This document shows positions 11,012 through 22,652 of a stretch of DNA of 64,000 nucleotides, one piece after another. The DNA comes from Roridomyces roridus. Its lineage: Eukaryota > Basidiomycota > Agaricomycetes > Agaricales > Mycenaceae. The stretch lies in NCBI GenBank assembly GCA_029378245.1, contig JARKIF010000021.1, forward strand, positions 806,001-870,000, read 5' to 3'. A program made the translations under genes and the position numbers. Numbering within the stretch: position 1 is the first letter of the stretch; every line of letters starts with the position of its first letter. The notes under the pieces were generated by a model that had not been told where the DNA came from, did no database searches, and saw only the letters and a list, made by a program, of their open reading frames with translations.

Positions 11012-13186
11012 ATGTCGACGCATGGCTACGGAGGGGGAGACAATCTTCGTATGCAGCTCCTACAACAACAGCAAGGCATCGGTCCTGGCTCCCCCACTCT
11101 CTTTTCCCCACACTCCCGTCCGTGGTCGTCCCTCGGCACTCCCCTCCGTCCGCAGTACTCCAGCTCATCGGGTGGAGGCGACAGCCTCTCCTCGCTCTCG
11201 AGTCCGGGTCTCTCCAACTTCGGGTCTGGCTTCGATGATCACCCCAATCATTCCGAATATGTAGGTCATCGCGAGCCGCTTTGAAAGATATCACTCACGT
11301 CTTGCATCAGCCACTGGTCGTCTTCGGACGAGGAGTTAGCCAGACGGGTTGATGTGCTCTCTGGGCAGGTTGTTTCAATGCATGGCCAGCTGAGGTGTGC
11401 AATCCTGACGCACAGATTGTCGTGTATTGATTCCTTTTGATTAGTCTCATCCTTCCCCTCCTCAAAACCATCGCCGACGCCATTCCGCGCCTCACGAATC
11501 CTAGCCCTGTCCCTCATGGCACCGGTCCCAACCTCCCCATCTGGTTCGCCGACGCCTACATGAAAGGCTCAGCCGCCGAGCGCATCGCTGACAAGTCTGC
11601 CGTCCTCACGAGGAAGCAGCTCGAGTTCCCCAACATCAAGTACTGGAACTCCAGGGACTACAATCCTGCCAACGACGCCAGTGTACCCTCTGAGAAGACG
11701 TCCGCCGCCGCCGGGGCCACCAACCGCGAGAACGACGTCAACACCAATGCTCGTTACATCGAGCTGCGCACGGGCAAGGTCGTGGGTGGGATCGAGCTGG
11801 GCAACATCCGCGAAGACATCCGTAACCTCCTCAAGGACCTGGTGCACACGGGCCTGGTGACGAAGAGCTGGAAGCGGGTGGGGGAGCAGGTCCGGGTCGC
11901 ACTTGCGTACATGATTGAGCAGAAATACTCGTTCTTGGGGCTGTGCATCAACCACTGGAAAACGCTGCGCCAGATTAAAGAGGTGTACCGCGGGTGGGCT
12001 CGAAACCAGCCGGAGCTTACCGGGGAGGCATCGGATGGGGAGGACAGCGATGGAGGGAGCAAGAAGCGGAAGAAACGGGGCGGCAAGAGCGGCTCCGACA
12101 AGCGCGCACGTACAGGTGTGTCTCCCGTCTGTTTTTGGTATCGCACTGACATCTTTTAGGTACTGCCCTCCTCACGATTCCGCAGAATGGCCCACTCGAC
12201 CTACCACTCCCTCCTGCCGCCCCCGTCGATGACAGAGTCGGCGGTGATATACAGTATGTATGTCTCCTCCACCCCTTTGATCGTCGCTTACCATTTTGGG
12301 CAGAGGTGGTCTGAGCTTGCCTCCGCCGCCGTCGCTGCCTCTCACGGGCACCGCGGGAGCACAAACACCCGGTCCCCCACACCCACCCGCTGCCGCTGCG
12401 CTCAACGTGGGCGGCGACGTCCAGTAGGTGTCTCGTCACCGCTTCCATCAATGCATCACGACTAAGTGCCTGCACAGTCTGAACGAGCCGCTGCCGCCTC
12501 CCATCGAAGAAGCTGGGCCTCCGCCACCACCAACGCGGGAAGTTACGCCGGTTGTTGAGGATATCTTGTACGTGTCTCGTCGGCTTCTTCTCCCTGCGTA
12601 CTAAAATAGCTCATCTGCAGGGCCCTTGTCAACGTACCCCCACCTCCACCTCCTCCCGGCTCCATTAACCTCCCAGCACCGCCGCCACCTGCACCTCCAG
12701 CAACGGGCTCGTTGGCAACTCCGAGCTTAACCCAAACCACCGCGCGGTGAGTCCTGCATTCTGCGATGCGGCTTCGCAGTCTAACTTCTTTGTAGCAACC
12801 TATACATGGCAATCTATGCTCACGACGTCAAGGGTACCACGTCGCAATACAAGGTGCACTGGACCGAGTTGGGCAAGGACAATCCTGCATTGGTGGCGGT
12901 AAGCTGCATCTCCATATTCACCGGCTTGATTCTTATCTCCTCCCTAGGCATACGAAGTATACTCCAAGTGTTTGGTACGGGTTTTCTGTTCTCGTTGACA
13001 TCGAGCTGATTTTATTCGCAGAAGGGGACCAGAAGTCTCCCGGCCGTTGATGACATCCGCAAGACAATTGCAGAGATACTTGCGGGGAAAGCGGCAGCGG
13101 ATGCCCTGGGAACGACGAAGCGCACGCCTGCGCGCGCTGGAGGGCGGCGGGGGCGGGGTAGAGGCAGTAGCGGTGGATGCACGTGA
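11012..13186 (+). CDS. Second transposon-encoded protein (Pro-rich, basic; unknown function)
   Basis: It starts MSTHGYGGGDNLRMQ and ends in a Gly/Arg-rich tail with TGA at 13,184-13,186. Order of parts: a Ser/Pro/Gly-rich N-terminus; an acidic helix (SSSDEELARRVDVLSGQ); a conserved-looking core at about 11,450-12,110 with LPIWFADAYMKGS, FPNIKYWNSRDYN, NIREDIRNLLKDLVH and LGLCINHWKTLRQIKEVYRGW; a nuclear-signal-like basic run (GSKKRKKRGGK); several short exons of polyproline; and a C-terminal piece with NLYMAIYAHDVKG. At least eight introns are implied and the junctions are not all proven. It lies about 350 bp downstream of the transposase in the same orientation, inside the terminal repeats. 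By position it is a candidate counterpart of the TnpA-like DNA-binding accessory protein of CACTA elements; that role is inferred from context only. Confidence 0.7.
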
Positions 13187-13545
13187 TTCAAAGAGCAGGC
13201 GATTTCATACCATAGCATCTCATTTAATACATTCTTTCACCGAAAACGGAGGGAATGAAATGGGTTGCATTGAGCGACGTCTGCAGCAAGTGCGCAAAGG
13301 AACGCAGATGATCCCTTTCAGCACATCATTCATTTGGTGCGCAGTCGCCAAGGGTGGTTCATTTGGGTTCCTTTGGGCCATTTTCACCGGCCAGTGATTT
13401 CATGCCATTTGATATACAAACCATCTTGTTTCTGACTGTCATATTTAGATTGTTTGCGTTTCAACTACGTTTGATTGCACGCACTGCGGTAATAACACAA
13501 ATTCTCGCATTTCAACGCAAACAATCCCATCGACTTTTCACTGGG

Positions 13546-13552
13546 GTTTCAG
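13546..13552. repeat. Right 7-bp target-site duplication of the Tnp2 element
   Basis: GTTTCAG directly after the right terminal repeat, identical to 6931-6937. Confidence 0.9.
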
Positions 13553-13725
13553 TCTCGTTATCCATTCAGTTGTCTTGCGGCTCGAATCGTGCATGAATCA
13601 GAAAAGTCCGCCATCCAAAGGTCGTCTAATGCGAGGGACATAATGCTATACTCCCAAGAAACCAACCTATTTAAGGGAGACATCCTCTCCACTTCTCTCA
13701 TTCCTCGCTCTCTCTGTCAGAAAAC

Positions 13726-16183
13726 ATGGTCTCTCAGCTCACCCCGATTTCGAACCCCAACGAAGAAGCACTCCAAGTCGCGACACAGTGGCTCGCCGCT
13801 CTCAGCACCGCCGCCGACGCGCAGGCGTTTGCGAGCCAGTTTCTTCCGACTGGATGGTTGCGCGGTAGGCCACCTTTCTTTCTCTCCCGGGCACACCAAT
13901 ACTTACCAGTATCCAGACCTGATGTGCTTCTCCTGGGACTTCAAAAGTCTTGCCGGCCGCGAACAGATTGTCGAATTCTTATCCGCGGAGTCCCAATCCG
14001 GTGGTAAACCCCGCTTCCAGCACGCACAGCTGCAGAACTTTGAGCTCGACAAATCCATCTTGCCCGCCAAATTCCCCGTTCCCGGCAATCCCCAGATTGA
14101 AGGCGTCTCGGCCGCATTCACCTTCGCCATCACTTCCCCGCCCGCCACTGGGCGCGGGTTCGTTCAGTTGCTTCAGGATGGAGAGGGAGGGCAGTGGAAG
14201 GCGTTCACAGTGATGACCAACATCCAGGATCTCAATGGCCACGTGCACGAGGAGCCCAAAGAGGGCATCGAAGGGTACTTTGGGACGACTTGGGAAGAAG
14301 AGCACGCCCGCAAGATGGCTGAGATCGAGAGCGACCCGACCGTCCTCATTGGTAAATTCAATTCAAATACTGGTTAGATCTCAGCTGATGATTTTAATGC
14401 AGTTGGAGCCGGTCAGTGTGGGCTCATGTGTGCGGCGAGGCTCGGCAGGATGGGAATCCGCGCGCTAGTGGTTGAAAAGACGGCTCGAGTTGGAGATGTG
14501 TGGAGGAACCGGTGAGTTGCGTTGCTGACTTCGCATTTGCGCTCCATCTGAAGTATTCATAAGGTATCCGAACCTGTCGCTTCATTTCCCAGCCCATGCC
14601 ATGTCGGGTGTGTATGCACTGGTTTACTCTTTGAAAAATAATCTCATTCAAATTATGGCAGTACTATACCAGCCGTGGCCGTACGCTTCCATCGCCGCAA
14701 GCTCACCCAAGTACTGACGACCCTGCAGGAAAACCTACCCCAAATTCATCCCCAGAAACAAAATCGCCGACTTTTTGGAAGCCTACGCCATCGGACAAGA
14801 AATTAACGTCTGGCTCTCCAGCAAAGTTGTCCCCACTCCCACCTACGACGAGTCCAGTGGGCGCTGGAACGTCGAAATCCAACGTGCGGGAAACAATCGC
14901 GTTGTTGTCAAGCCCAAGCACATTGTCTTTTCGACGGGGTTCGGGGCGCCCAAGATCCCGTCTTGGCCTGGGATGGACACGTTCAAGGGCAAGATCTACC
15001 ATTCGGACCAACATAAAGGAGCGGCGCCGTACAAAGGGAAGCGGGCTGTTGTGATCGGGGCCGTAAGTCGACAGATTTATTATTTCCCCGATGCTCACCA
15101 CAATGTCAGTGCAACGCAGCCATCGACGTCTCCGAGGACTTCGTCTTCAAGGGTGCTTCTGAGGCTCGTGCTTCATCGTCTCTATACACTTATTTGCTGA
15201 CTTATTGGGTTCTAGGTAACCATGGTCCAGCGGAGCGCGACTTGTGTGTTCTCCTACGGCACTTTGGAAAAGTTTTCCTCGCCTGGAGATAAACTGCCCA
15301 TCGTCGAGGACATGGATCTCGTCAATAATGCGATGCCCCCTGCCCTGCTCATCGAGCTTGCGAATGGGGCACTTCCGAGCTTCAAAGAGAACGATCGGGA
15401 CCTTTTCGACGGTCTTCGCAAGGCGGGGTTCAAACTGACTTGGCAGCTCACGCCGGGTGGAGAAGAGGTTGGGCCAGCTGCATTTATATACAATGTTTGT
15501 GAAGATTCGATGCTACTTGTGAATATTTCTCACTATGGTTGGTTGGTTCAAATCAGCAACTCGCGTCTGGAACGTGTGAGGCACCCGTTGAATCGCTTTG
15601 ACATGCGCGCTGACCCAATACAATACGTACAGTCCTCGATGTGGGCGGCGCCAAGTTGATCGTCGACGGAAAAGTCAAGGTAATTACCGGCCAAAGCTTG
15701 GCCAAGGCCAACGACGCTGAAACCACCAATCCAGATCAAACAGGGCGTCGAAGTCGCTCGAGTGGAACCGGAAGGTCTGGTCTTCTCCGACGGATCCAAG
15801 CTCGCCGCCGATGTGATTGTCCTCGGGTGTGTTTTCCGTTGAATTCCCATCCAATCTTCCGTGGTCTAACCATCCACACCTACCCAGAACGGGGTACCAC
15901 CCCATCATGCCGAGCATCGCGTCCATCATGGGCGATGGAATTCAGAAGCTCATCGGAAACAAAGTCTGGGGTTTAGACGAGGGAGGTGAGTTCACGAACT
16001 GCTACCGGCCGACGGGTGCACCCGGAATCTGGGTTACCCCCGGCGGATTCCCGCAGGCACGTTTTTTCAGCAAGCATTTGGTGTGTCTTGGTGTTCTGCA
16101 GCGGGTGGATCACTTGACAAGTTTACGATCTCTAGGCGATTCAGATCAAGGCAGAAGAGTTGGGGTTGAAGAAGCGGATTTGA
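13726..16183 (+). CDS. FAD-dependent flavin-containing monooxygenase
   Basis: Oxidises a small organic substrate with NADPH and O2; the substrate is unknown. The start MVSQLTPISNPNEEAL is the first ATG after a TATA-like CTATTTAAG (about 13,666). The N-terminal part (to about 14,350) is an SnoaL-like domain (WDFKSLAGREQIVEFL, GGQWKAFTVMTNIQDLNG), as in basidiomycete members of this family. The FAD-binding motif VLIVGAGQCGLMCAARLG is split by an intron. The YPNLSLHFPAHAMS block follows, then KFIPRNKIADFLEAYA, the HIVFSTGFGAPKIP segment, and a second Rossmann turn AVVIGACNAAIDVSEDF, also split by an intron. The C-terminus has TGYHPIMPSI and GAPGIWVTPGGFPQARFFSK, and ends with TGA at 16,181-16,183. 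Length is about 590-610 residues. It is convergent with the OYE gene; a joint pathway is possible but unproven. Confidence 0.87.
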
Positions 16184-16499
16184 TTGAAGCTCTGTGTAGC
16201 CAAGACCATTGAATGCGAAAAAATATTTATCTAATGAACGTCATTGCAATACAAGTGAATGACTTTGCAATTGCTAGTGACACTACTTACATGTCGTGCG
16301 GTATGGCACATGACCGCGAGTTTGCACATCTACCTGTACCCCGACCGATGAACAAGAATTCAAAAATTGAGATCTATTGCAGCACATTAGTATATACATC
16401 GAGAAGTAGCTCCCAAGATTCTCGAGCACAACAGCTTCTCAGCGCAAGATACGGTAGGCTCCATTCTTTCCGTCCTGTACGTGTTTCTAAACACCCTCG
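16184..16499. other. Convergent intergenic spacer
   Basis: About 316 bp between the 3' ends of the monooxygenase (+) and the OYE reductase (-). It is AT-rich and should hold both 3' UTRs. No further gene is seen. Confidence 0.5.
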
Positions 16500-17821
16500 T
16501 CACAACTTTACTACGGTGCCCTTCGCAAACGGATAGTCAGTGTAGCCTTCGGGAGATCCGGGCACATAAAAAGTCTTCCTATTGGGCTCGTTGAGCGGTA
16601 TACCTTGCATTAGACGCACAGGCAAATCCGGCTAACAAGATATCATCAGTCGGTGGTCCGGAGCAACGCGATTGAGACTCACATTGGCAATAAACTTGCG
16701 CCCAAAGGCAATAAGAGACCCCTCCTCCGCGCGGTCGAGCGCGGTCTCGCGTGTGTACCCTCCCGCCAAGATAATCCGCTTGCCCCGCCACACATTCTTC
16801 AAAAAGTGGTTGGACGCCATCGGGCCGTATGTGTCAGCATCGTCGCTGCTACCAGAAATACGCGGTTCGACAAGGTGGATGTACGCAAAGTCGGGGTGCG
16901 CAGCTTTGATTTTCGACACGAGGTATGTGAATGTGGGTTTGGGGTCCGCCATCCCCATAGCTATTTTTTTATCAGTATCCGCATCTCGGTGAGCTCGTTG
17001 GAAAACGCACCTTGGAATTTACTCCACGGGCTGAGCCGAATGGCCGTTCGCTCAGCGCCAATAGCCTTAGTGACGGCGTCGATCACCTCGAGTGCGAACC
17101 GTGTTCTGTTCTCGATACTGCCTCCGTATTCATCCGTGCGCGTGTTGGTCACATCTTGAGTGAATTGATCAATGAGATATCCGTTCGCGCCTGGTAAGTC
17201 CTGTGAGTACGACGAAAAAGGGCGAGTGTCAACGCACCGTGAAGCTCCACGCCGTCAAATCCCGCACGTATCGCGTTGCGCGCCGCCTGTGTGTACAACC
17301 CAACATACTCCTGAATCTCCTCCACCGTCAAAGGCCGAGGTATCTCTTGATTGGGGCCAGACTCGATGGGAATGTCTGAAGCGGACACAAAAGGAAAGCT
17401 GGGATCCTCTTTGCGCAGTTGATTGGGCTCTGTGGCACGACCGAGAGCCCACAGTTGCATGAACATATATGAGCCAGCAGCGTGAACAGAGTCCGTTATC
17501 TGAGAGGGATGAGGGACACAATGCCAGACGACGACGAGACCAACGCACCTCTTTCCAAGCATCGATCTGGTCCTCGCTCCAAATGCCCGGGACGTAAGCG
17601 TACCCGCCGGCCTTGGCCGCGATAAAGGTGGCTTCGGTGATGAGCAACGTTCCAGAAGTCTGTGCACGCTGGGTATAGTACTCCTTCATGAGAGGGAGGA
17701 TTGGGACATGCTCCGGGTCGGATGAACGGCATCGAGTGAGAGGTGCCAGCACGACACGGTGCGTGAGCTTGACTGCGCCGACGTCGATGGGCTGGAAGAG
17801 TTTTGGCACGCTCGCGGACAT
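16500..17821 (-). CDS. NADH:flavin oxidoreductase, Old Yellow Enzyme type
   Basis: FMN-dependent ene-reductase of the OYE family; reduces activated C=C bonds using NAD(P)H. Visible in order: [90 protein letters not shown], then after an intron [15 protein letters not shown] and [18 protein letters not shown]. The His and Asn of ELHGAN match the substrate-binding pair of the family. The end reads [19 protein letters not shown], then [13 protein letters not shown] with the stop at 16,500-16,502. Three introns of ordinary size are implied, giving about 370 residues, which is family length. An in-frame ATG ten codons upstream (17,851) is possible, but the usual start MSASVPK is preferred. Confidence 0.9.
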
Positions 17822-18387
17822 CTTGGAGAGGTACGATGGGGGGAGGGACAAGACTTGGGCAATTTGAATCTGGACCCGGTTTTATCACAAGCACGAGCCG
17901 GTGGGAAAACGGAGATCCGCAAGTCCGTGAATTCTGGATTGTCGTTGGCGGCAGTCTCGCTGGTCTGAGACAGCCCGTGAGTGATAATTCCCGTGGCACA
18001 TATCTCGGTGGGACATCTAGCATGATCTCCCTCCCATGAAAGCGGGAATACTCATACCGAAAGAGGTACCACTGGCCCACGTACTCCCAGTCCGCGCGCG
18101 CAGTGAGATTCCAAGCCGAAGTAAACCTTTGCAGGCTATTTTCCAATGGCCGACTGAGAGTGAGCATGCTTGCTTGGCCACATCATGGCGGTGGCGAAGA
18201 AGAAAATTTCGGATCAGGGATCTCGTGTTTGGTCAAGGGCGGTCATGACAAACACTCCACACCAATGGCCGAGCTCCTCGTCCCGCAATCTCCGATTCTC
18301 TCAACGCATGCCGATAAGGGCAAACGAACAGCCTTGGAATGGGAATCTAAATTATCCAAGTAATTGCAAAATCCTAGACAGCCCATT
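17822..18387. other. Intergenic, OYE promoter side
   Basis: About 570 bp between two minus-strand genes. A minus-strand ORF runs through part of it but shows no domain. The region should hold the OYE promoter and the 3' UTR of the next gene. Nothing else is supported. Confidence 0.45.
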
Positions 18388-19851
18388 CTAATCTTTGAGA
18401 CTCGCGAGATCATTCTCACTCCGATCCTCCATGACCATCCCCATGGATGCCTTCCCGTTCGTAAACACCGTGATGGCATCATCACCATGCTGTATCGTCT
18501 GAACCTGGGTATGGACCTCAATCGCACGATTATGAGCCGACAACCCCCCAAGCTCAATGTTATTGTGCTGCCCGTGCGTTCCCCGTCGTCCCGAACGCCT
18601 CCCACCGTCGGAGCTGCTCGTAGTCTGCCCATGGGACCGTGCGAGCCGAATATTCTGGCGCGAATTGAGCGTGTAGAGGGCGGAGACCGCGTACAGCTTC
18701 GGGAGGGCGTTGTTGCAGATGATTGCCAGCATGGATGAGACGTTGGCATTCTGATTTGCGTCGCCTGACTGCGAGGCTACGAGGTTGATGAGCGCGCAGA
18801 TGACGGCGGGGACGGCGGACTGGACTCGAGGGTCAGATTGTCAGGTACGGCTGGTAAACGAATATTATTGCACACCTGGATTGTCAGTCTGAGGATGGCG
18901 CTGAGCATGCCCGCGGTTTCAGGCAAGACCTGCCGGCTGGTTTTCTGCATGACCATATCAGATACCTGTCTGCGGGCTCGGAGAGGGACGAACCATGAGA
19001 GAGTAGGCGGTACTTCCGCAGAGCACAAGGTCACCAACGAGAACCGTCGCCAGATGAGCCGCAACTGAGCAGTGAGAGTAGGTCAGCGACGAAGCAGGCA
19101 AGTTTGGATTTTGACACACTCCACCGGGCTTGCAAGATAGGATGCTGTGCGAACTCATACGCAGTCTACAAGTACGGTGTCACGGTGAGCTCAACGTAAG
19201 GGGTTCAAAACGAGACATACCGCTACGAACGACGCCACCAAACCAAAGAGGAAGAGCGCAAGCATTGGCCCCACGACATGGAGTTTTCGCGAGATCACCT
19301 AGTGGGGTTGAATGCATGTCCGTGGCGGCAACTCGGATACGTACCCAAAAGCGATGGCAATAAAACATTTGGACATCTGTATAATATGATTAGAGGACCG
19401 AATGGTGGCAGCATGAACGGGACTTGCAGAAGGCAATGATGGCGGCGAAAACGAGGTTCATCTGGAAGATCCGCAAGGTGAAGAAGAGACCGGCCGCCTC
19501 GAATGGGTTCATAAAGTGGTCAACGTTTTGCACCCATAAAATAGTGCTGAGAGTAGATTAGGCGGAGCATAGTCCAAGAGCCGGACAAAAGACGTACATG
19601 GCTTGGACCGTCTTCAGCGTTGTCAAAAGAAGCAACCCGTACACGAAGAGGCGCAGAGCAATGGTATCTTTTTTGTAGAGGGTGGTATAATGAGCGAATT
19701 GTGCGAAGAGGGCGCCTTGAAGCAACAGGTCGGCCGATATGGCAAGGTCCTGAAAGAGCCTGAGGGTGAACACATGAGAGCGAGACAAAGTTGAGGCACG
19801 CACCCATCCTCCGAGAATGTAGTTCCTGAGAGAAAGTGTAGGGTCAGCCAT
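18388..19851 (-). CDS. DUF6534 multi-pass membrane protein
   Basis: Predicted integral membrane protein of the DUF6534 type, common in Agaricomycetes and of unknown function. It starts MADPTLSLRNYILGG, followed by short exons holding hydrophobic segments: LLLQGALFAQFAHYTTLY, ALRLFVYGLLLLTTLKTVQAM, a segment with NPFEAAGLFFTLRIFQMN, LALFLFGLVASFVA, and AAHLATVLVGDLVLCGSTAY. The diagnostic part is the last transmembrane region, SAVPAVICALINLVAS then SSMLAIICNNALPKLYAVS and ALYTLNSRQNIR. A hydrophilic cytoplasmic-type tail follows, ending ENDLASLKD with TAG at 18,388-18,390. Five or more introns are implied. A divergent relative lies at 46,386-47,829 and a DUF6533 gene lies just upstream. Confidence 0.8.
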
Positions 19852-20318
19852 GGTCAACCGGAGGGAAGGAACGGAAGAAGTCTACCGATCCGTGCATCTT
19901 AAGGTCGGAAGAAAAAGGAGATTCATCCCCTGAGTGTTGCGTCCTCCTCTTCAGCTGAAAATTAGACCTTGATTAAACGTTCCGCAGGATTGACTCGGAT
20001 TAAAGGATTCAAAGTAATAGCTGACGCGTTCGAACCCTGGACTCGCAGCCATCCACCCGGGTTTGAGAGGTGGAGCGCCTGTACAGGGCCACCACCTCTC
20101 AGGAGTTCGCGGAACACGATCGACGCTAGGAGTTTTCTTTCGGAAAGCCTGAGAGGTTAACCAGCTCATTCAGGCACCAGCTGCAGATCGTAGTTCTCCA
20201 TTGCCCGTTCGAATTCCATGGTAGAATCAGCGGGTAGCATTTACATATTTCCGTACCTGTCCTTGCATAGAATGAGAACGCGCTCGACAGCGAGATTCGC
20301 ACCTACCTTGCTATAGTA
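19852..20318. other. Intergenic with a short hairpin
   Basis: About 470 bp between two minus-strand genes. A small inverted repeat (GAGAGGTGG ... CCACCTCTC, about 20,066-20,100) can form a hairpin. A nearby GTTCGAACC resembles a tRNA T-loop, but no tRNA fold closes around it. No gene is seen. Confidence 0.4.
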
Positions 20319-21695
20319 CTACCCCTCATTATGGTCTTCATCTTCGAACATAACGACAGGGCCGACGGCTCTGGCAGGCACCAGCCCTTCAAGCCGCATC
20401 TGGAACCTCGCATTCACAATCGTCGACAAAGTCCAAGACGTCCTGTAAGAGGAATTAGTTACTCGCGCATTCAAAGGACCCAAAGTTGCACGTCGTTGAA
20501 ACGAATGAGATGGAGATCTAACCAAGATGGGTAAGCAATCAGACTGCCAGCCTCAAGTACTCACATCGCAGAATATCGCTACCAGCATATTTGCGAGCCG
20601 AATGACTGTCAGAATTGTTTCAGCTTCCTTTCAGAACAAGTCCCATACTAACCAAATAGCATCTACAGTTCTTAGGGCCCATAATGGATGTAAGCTTTTT
20701 CCACGCACCACAAAAATGCCCACGCCGTCCTGTTGAAGCTCGGATACGATGGCGACGCTCGTGCGGCGCGGCCGGTCCATCGCATTGAATACGATGAACA
20801 AAACGAGAGCGAGGTCGAAGCAGCACTGGAGTGGAGTATGTGTAAATTTCTTATGGGATGAAGAGTCAGCGTACAGTAACACCGAACAAGGCCTCGAGAA
20901 TGAGCGGCTTCGTAGACAGGACGCAGGTACGGAGGGTTTGTGCATATGTCGCTGGATTCGAGGTTATCGTACTTACCTTCGTCTTGATTCGAGGAAACAC
21001 TCACGCTGCAGAGTCTTGACCACAAATACGCCGAGAATTATAGTGGCTGAAATGAACACTGCGAACATGGCCGTCAGGTTCCTGACCACGCCGGTCCGGT
21101 GGTCCCATAGTCGGTATATACGGAGCACCATGATAACTGAAGAGATCGGTGCATGTGAGGAACAGAGAGTGGATATTCTTACAATGCGAGGTGGCAGAGA
21201 AGATGACGCAGCCAATTCCATATAACCAGATAAACTGAAGACAGCTGTGTGCACTCAGCCTCCGAGTATATGTGCAGATAAAGCTCCTTACACCTAGGTG
21301 AGCATTAGCAACATCATGGGATCTAGCGTGACAGAACTGACTGTATCGTTCAAAGTCGTTGCCGTGTCGCTGAACACTGGTAGGCCAATCCCCTCAGGTG
21401 TCAGACAAAGAAACAGAATCGCCCGCTCTCACAGTACGCAGTAAAGCAGAGTATGCACTCCGTGAGGTACCGGTTGCTCACAAAGACAAGCTTGGAGTGC
21501 CAGCGTGCGTTGGGGTTGCCCCATATCGTGCGGATCTCGTCATCAAATGTGATGAGGTGCTCGTATAGAGCCATCGTGAAGGGGATGGCTGGGGTACTTG
21601 AGCAACGACGAGATTGCCACGAAGTATTAATCCTACGCACCAGAGAAGAAACGCAAGTCGATGAACTCTTTCATGGAACTCCCAGTGGTCACCAT
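20319..21695 (-). CDS. DUF6533 membrane protein
   Basis: Seven-helix-type membrane protein with the DUF6533 signature near the N-terminus, function unknown. Exon 1 reads MVTTGSSMKEFIDLRFFS and splices to AIPFTMALYEHLITFDDEI, then WHSKLVFVSNRYLTEC, which is the family hallmark. Later exons give FIWLYGIGCVIFSATSH, VIMVLRIYRLW, LTAMFAVFISATIILGVFVV, TLRTCVLSTKPLILEALFGV, then CCFDLALVLFIVFNAMDRPR and SELQQDGVGIFV, and a last helix around FILTVIRLANMLVAIFC. The tail FQMRLEGLVPARAVGPVVMF ends with TAG at 20,319-20,321. Several exon edges are approximate. It is a neighbour, in the same direction, of the DUF6534 gene. Confidence 0.8.
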
Positions 21696-22652
21696 CGTGA
21701 AGGAGAGAGCGGAGAAGGTTCCGAGCAGCTCGGGTCGACCCTGTATAGTTCGGACCACATCGCTCTGTCCGGATGGCAGATCAGGCAAGCCGAAATTAAT
21801 ATTAAGATTAAAACGGTGGCACACTGAGAGCAAGGTGCTTCAGCCGAGACGCGAGTTACTGATAAGAGGCAACGTTCAACTCACCCAGAATGAGCAGGTG
21901 AGGAAGCCAACTGAAAGCTTGAAGACCGAAGTGCGCTTGCCAGCTGACTTTCGGCCCTCGGGTCCAAGTCCACGCATCCGGGTCTAGTCCATTGCTCATC
22001 CGAGATCGGTGAGCTACCCGCGCCAAGATCAAGGTGGACGGAACCAGTGTGCGAGATGTCCGCGGCAAGACATGGGAGTTGAGAGACAGAAGAGAAGCGC
22101 CTTCAAAAGAAAATGATTCAATTGATTGGCATGTCGCCGCTTACCCATTGGATGCCGACGTTGAAATCAAATTTGAAACTGCGCTTCACCTCAATCTTCC
22201 CAGCCGGTTCGCTGTACATAAAAAAACAGCCTCAACCGGTTATGGAATCGAACCCTCGTTGCCCATGAATCACTGCTCGCAGCTTGGCAATGTCTGCTGC
22301 ATCTTGAACTGACCCTCAGGAATATTCAAGTACTTAACAGCCTTCCAGAGGACAGTGGGGCCACATATTTGTCTGTATGTTTCATTCAGGCAGTAGATAA
22401 GGAGGAACTTGAATCGAAGGAAGGAAGAAGAAAGGAGGAAAAGATCTCTAGACACGCGAGCGACGAATCAAGTCCATCGACGTGAAATCGAAGGCGATAA
22501 AGGCTGATAAAAGACGTACAGGTTTTCGTGACCCCGAGCCAAGTACTGAAATTGCTTAGTGATGAAACCGAAACGGAAAATACATTTTATTCATTCGCTA
22601 TTGCAATCGTCCGTGCATTCTACTTCGACTCTTCTATACCATCGCCACCTCC
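21696..22652. other. Intergenic, nothing recognised
   Basis: About 950 bp between the DUF6533 gene and the 3' end of the quinone reductase. Only short ORFs are present. A GGTTCGATTCC-like string in reverse (about 22,250) does not sit in a tRNA fold. Confidence 0.45.

Larger units (their letters stand above)
6938..13545. mobile_element. Complete Tnp2-type (CACTA/EnSpm-like) DNA transposon, 6,608 bp
   Basis: Both ends were found by eye. The left end begins CCCAGTGAAAAGTCG (6938-6952). The reverse complement of the right end (13,531-13,545) begins with the identical 15 bases. Over the first 35 bases the two ends match at 31. The element is flanked on both sides by GTTTCAG (6931-6937 and 13,546-13,552), a perfect 7-bp target duplication. 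Sub-terminal DNA on both sides carries repeated motifs of the GGATTG-TTGCG and GGGATTG type, as in CACTA elements. Inside are two genes in the same direction: a Tnp2-type transposase (7109-10,655) and a proline-rich basic protein (11,012-13,186). The perfect target duplication and open transposase point to a recent insertion. It lies about 180 bp upstream of the flavin monooxygenase start and may affect that promoter. Confidence 0.92.

Noticed and set aside
13726..17821. Biosynthetic gene cluster (flavin monooxygenase plus OYE reductase)
   Set aside because: The two are convergent, and no core enzyme (PKS, NRPS, terpene synthase), P450 or transporter lies nearby. Both families are also common as single genes.
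20025..20110. Possible tRNA near a GTTCGAACC string
   Set aside because: Only a short hairpin is present; there is no cloverleaf with matching acceptor ends.
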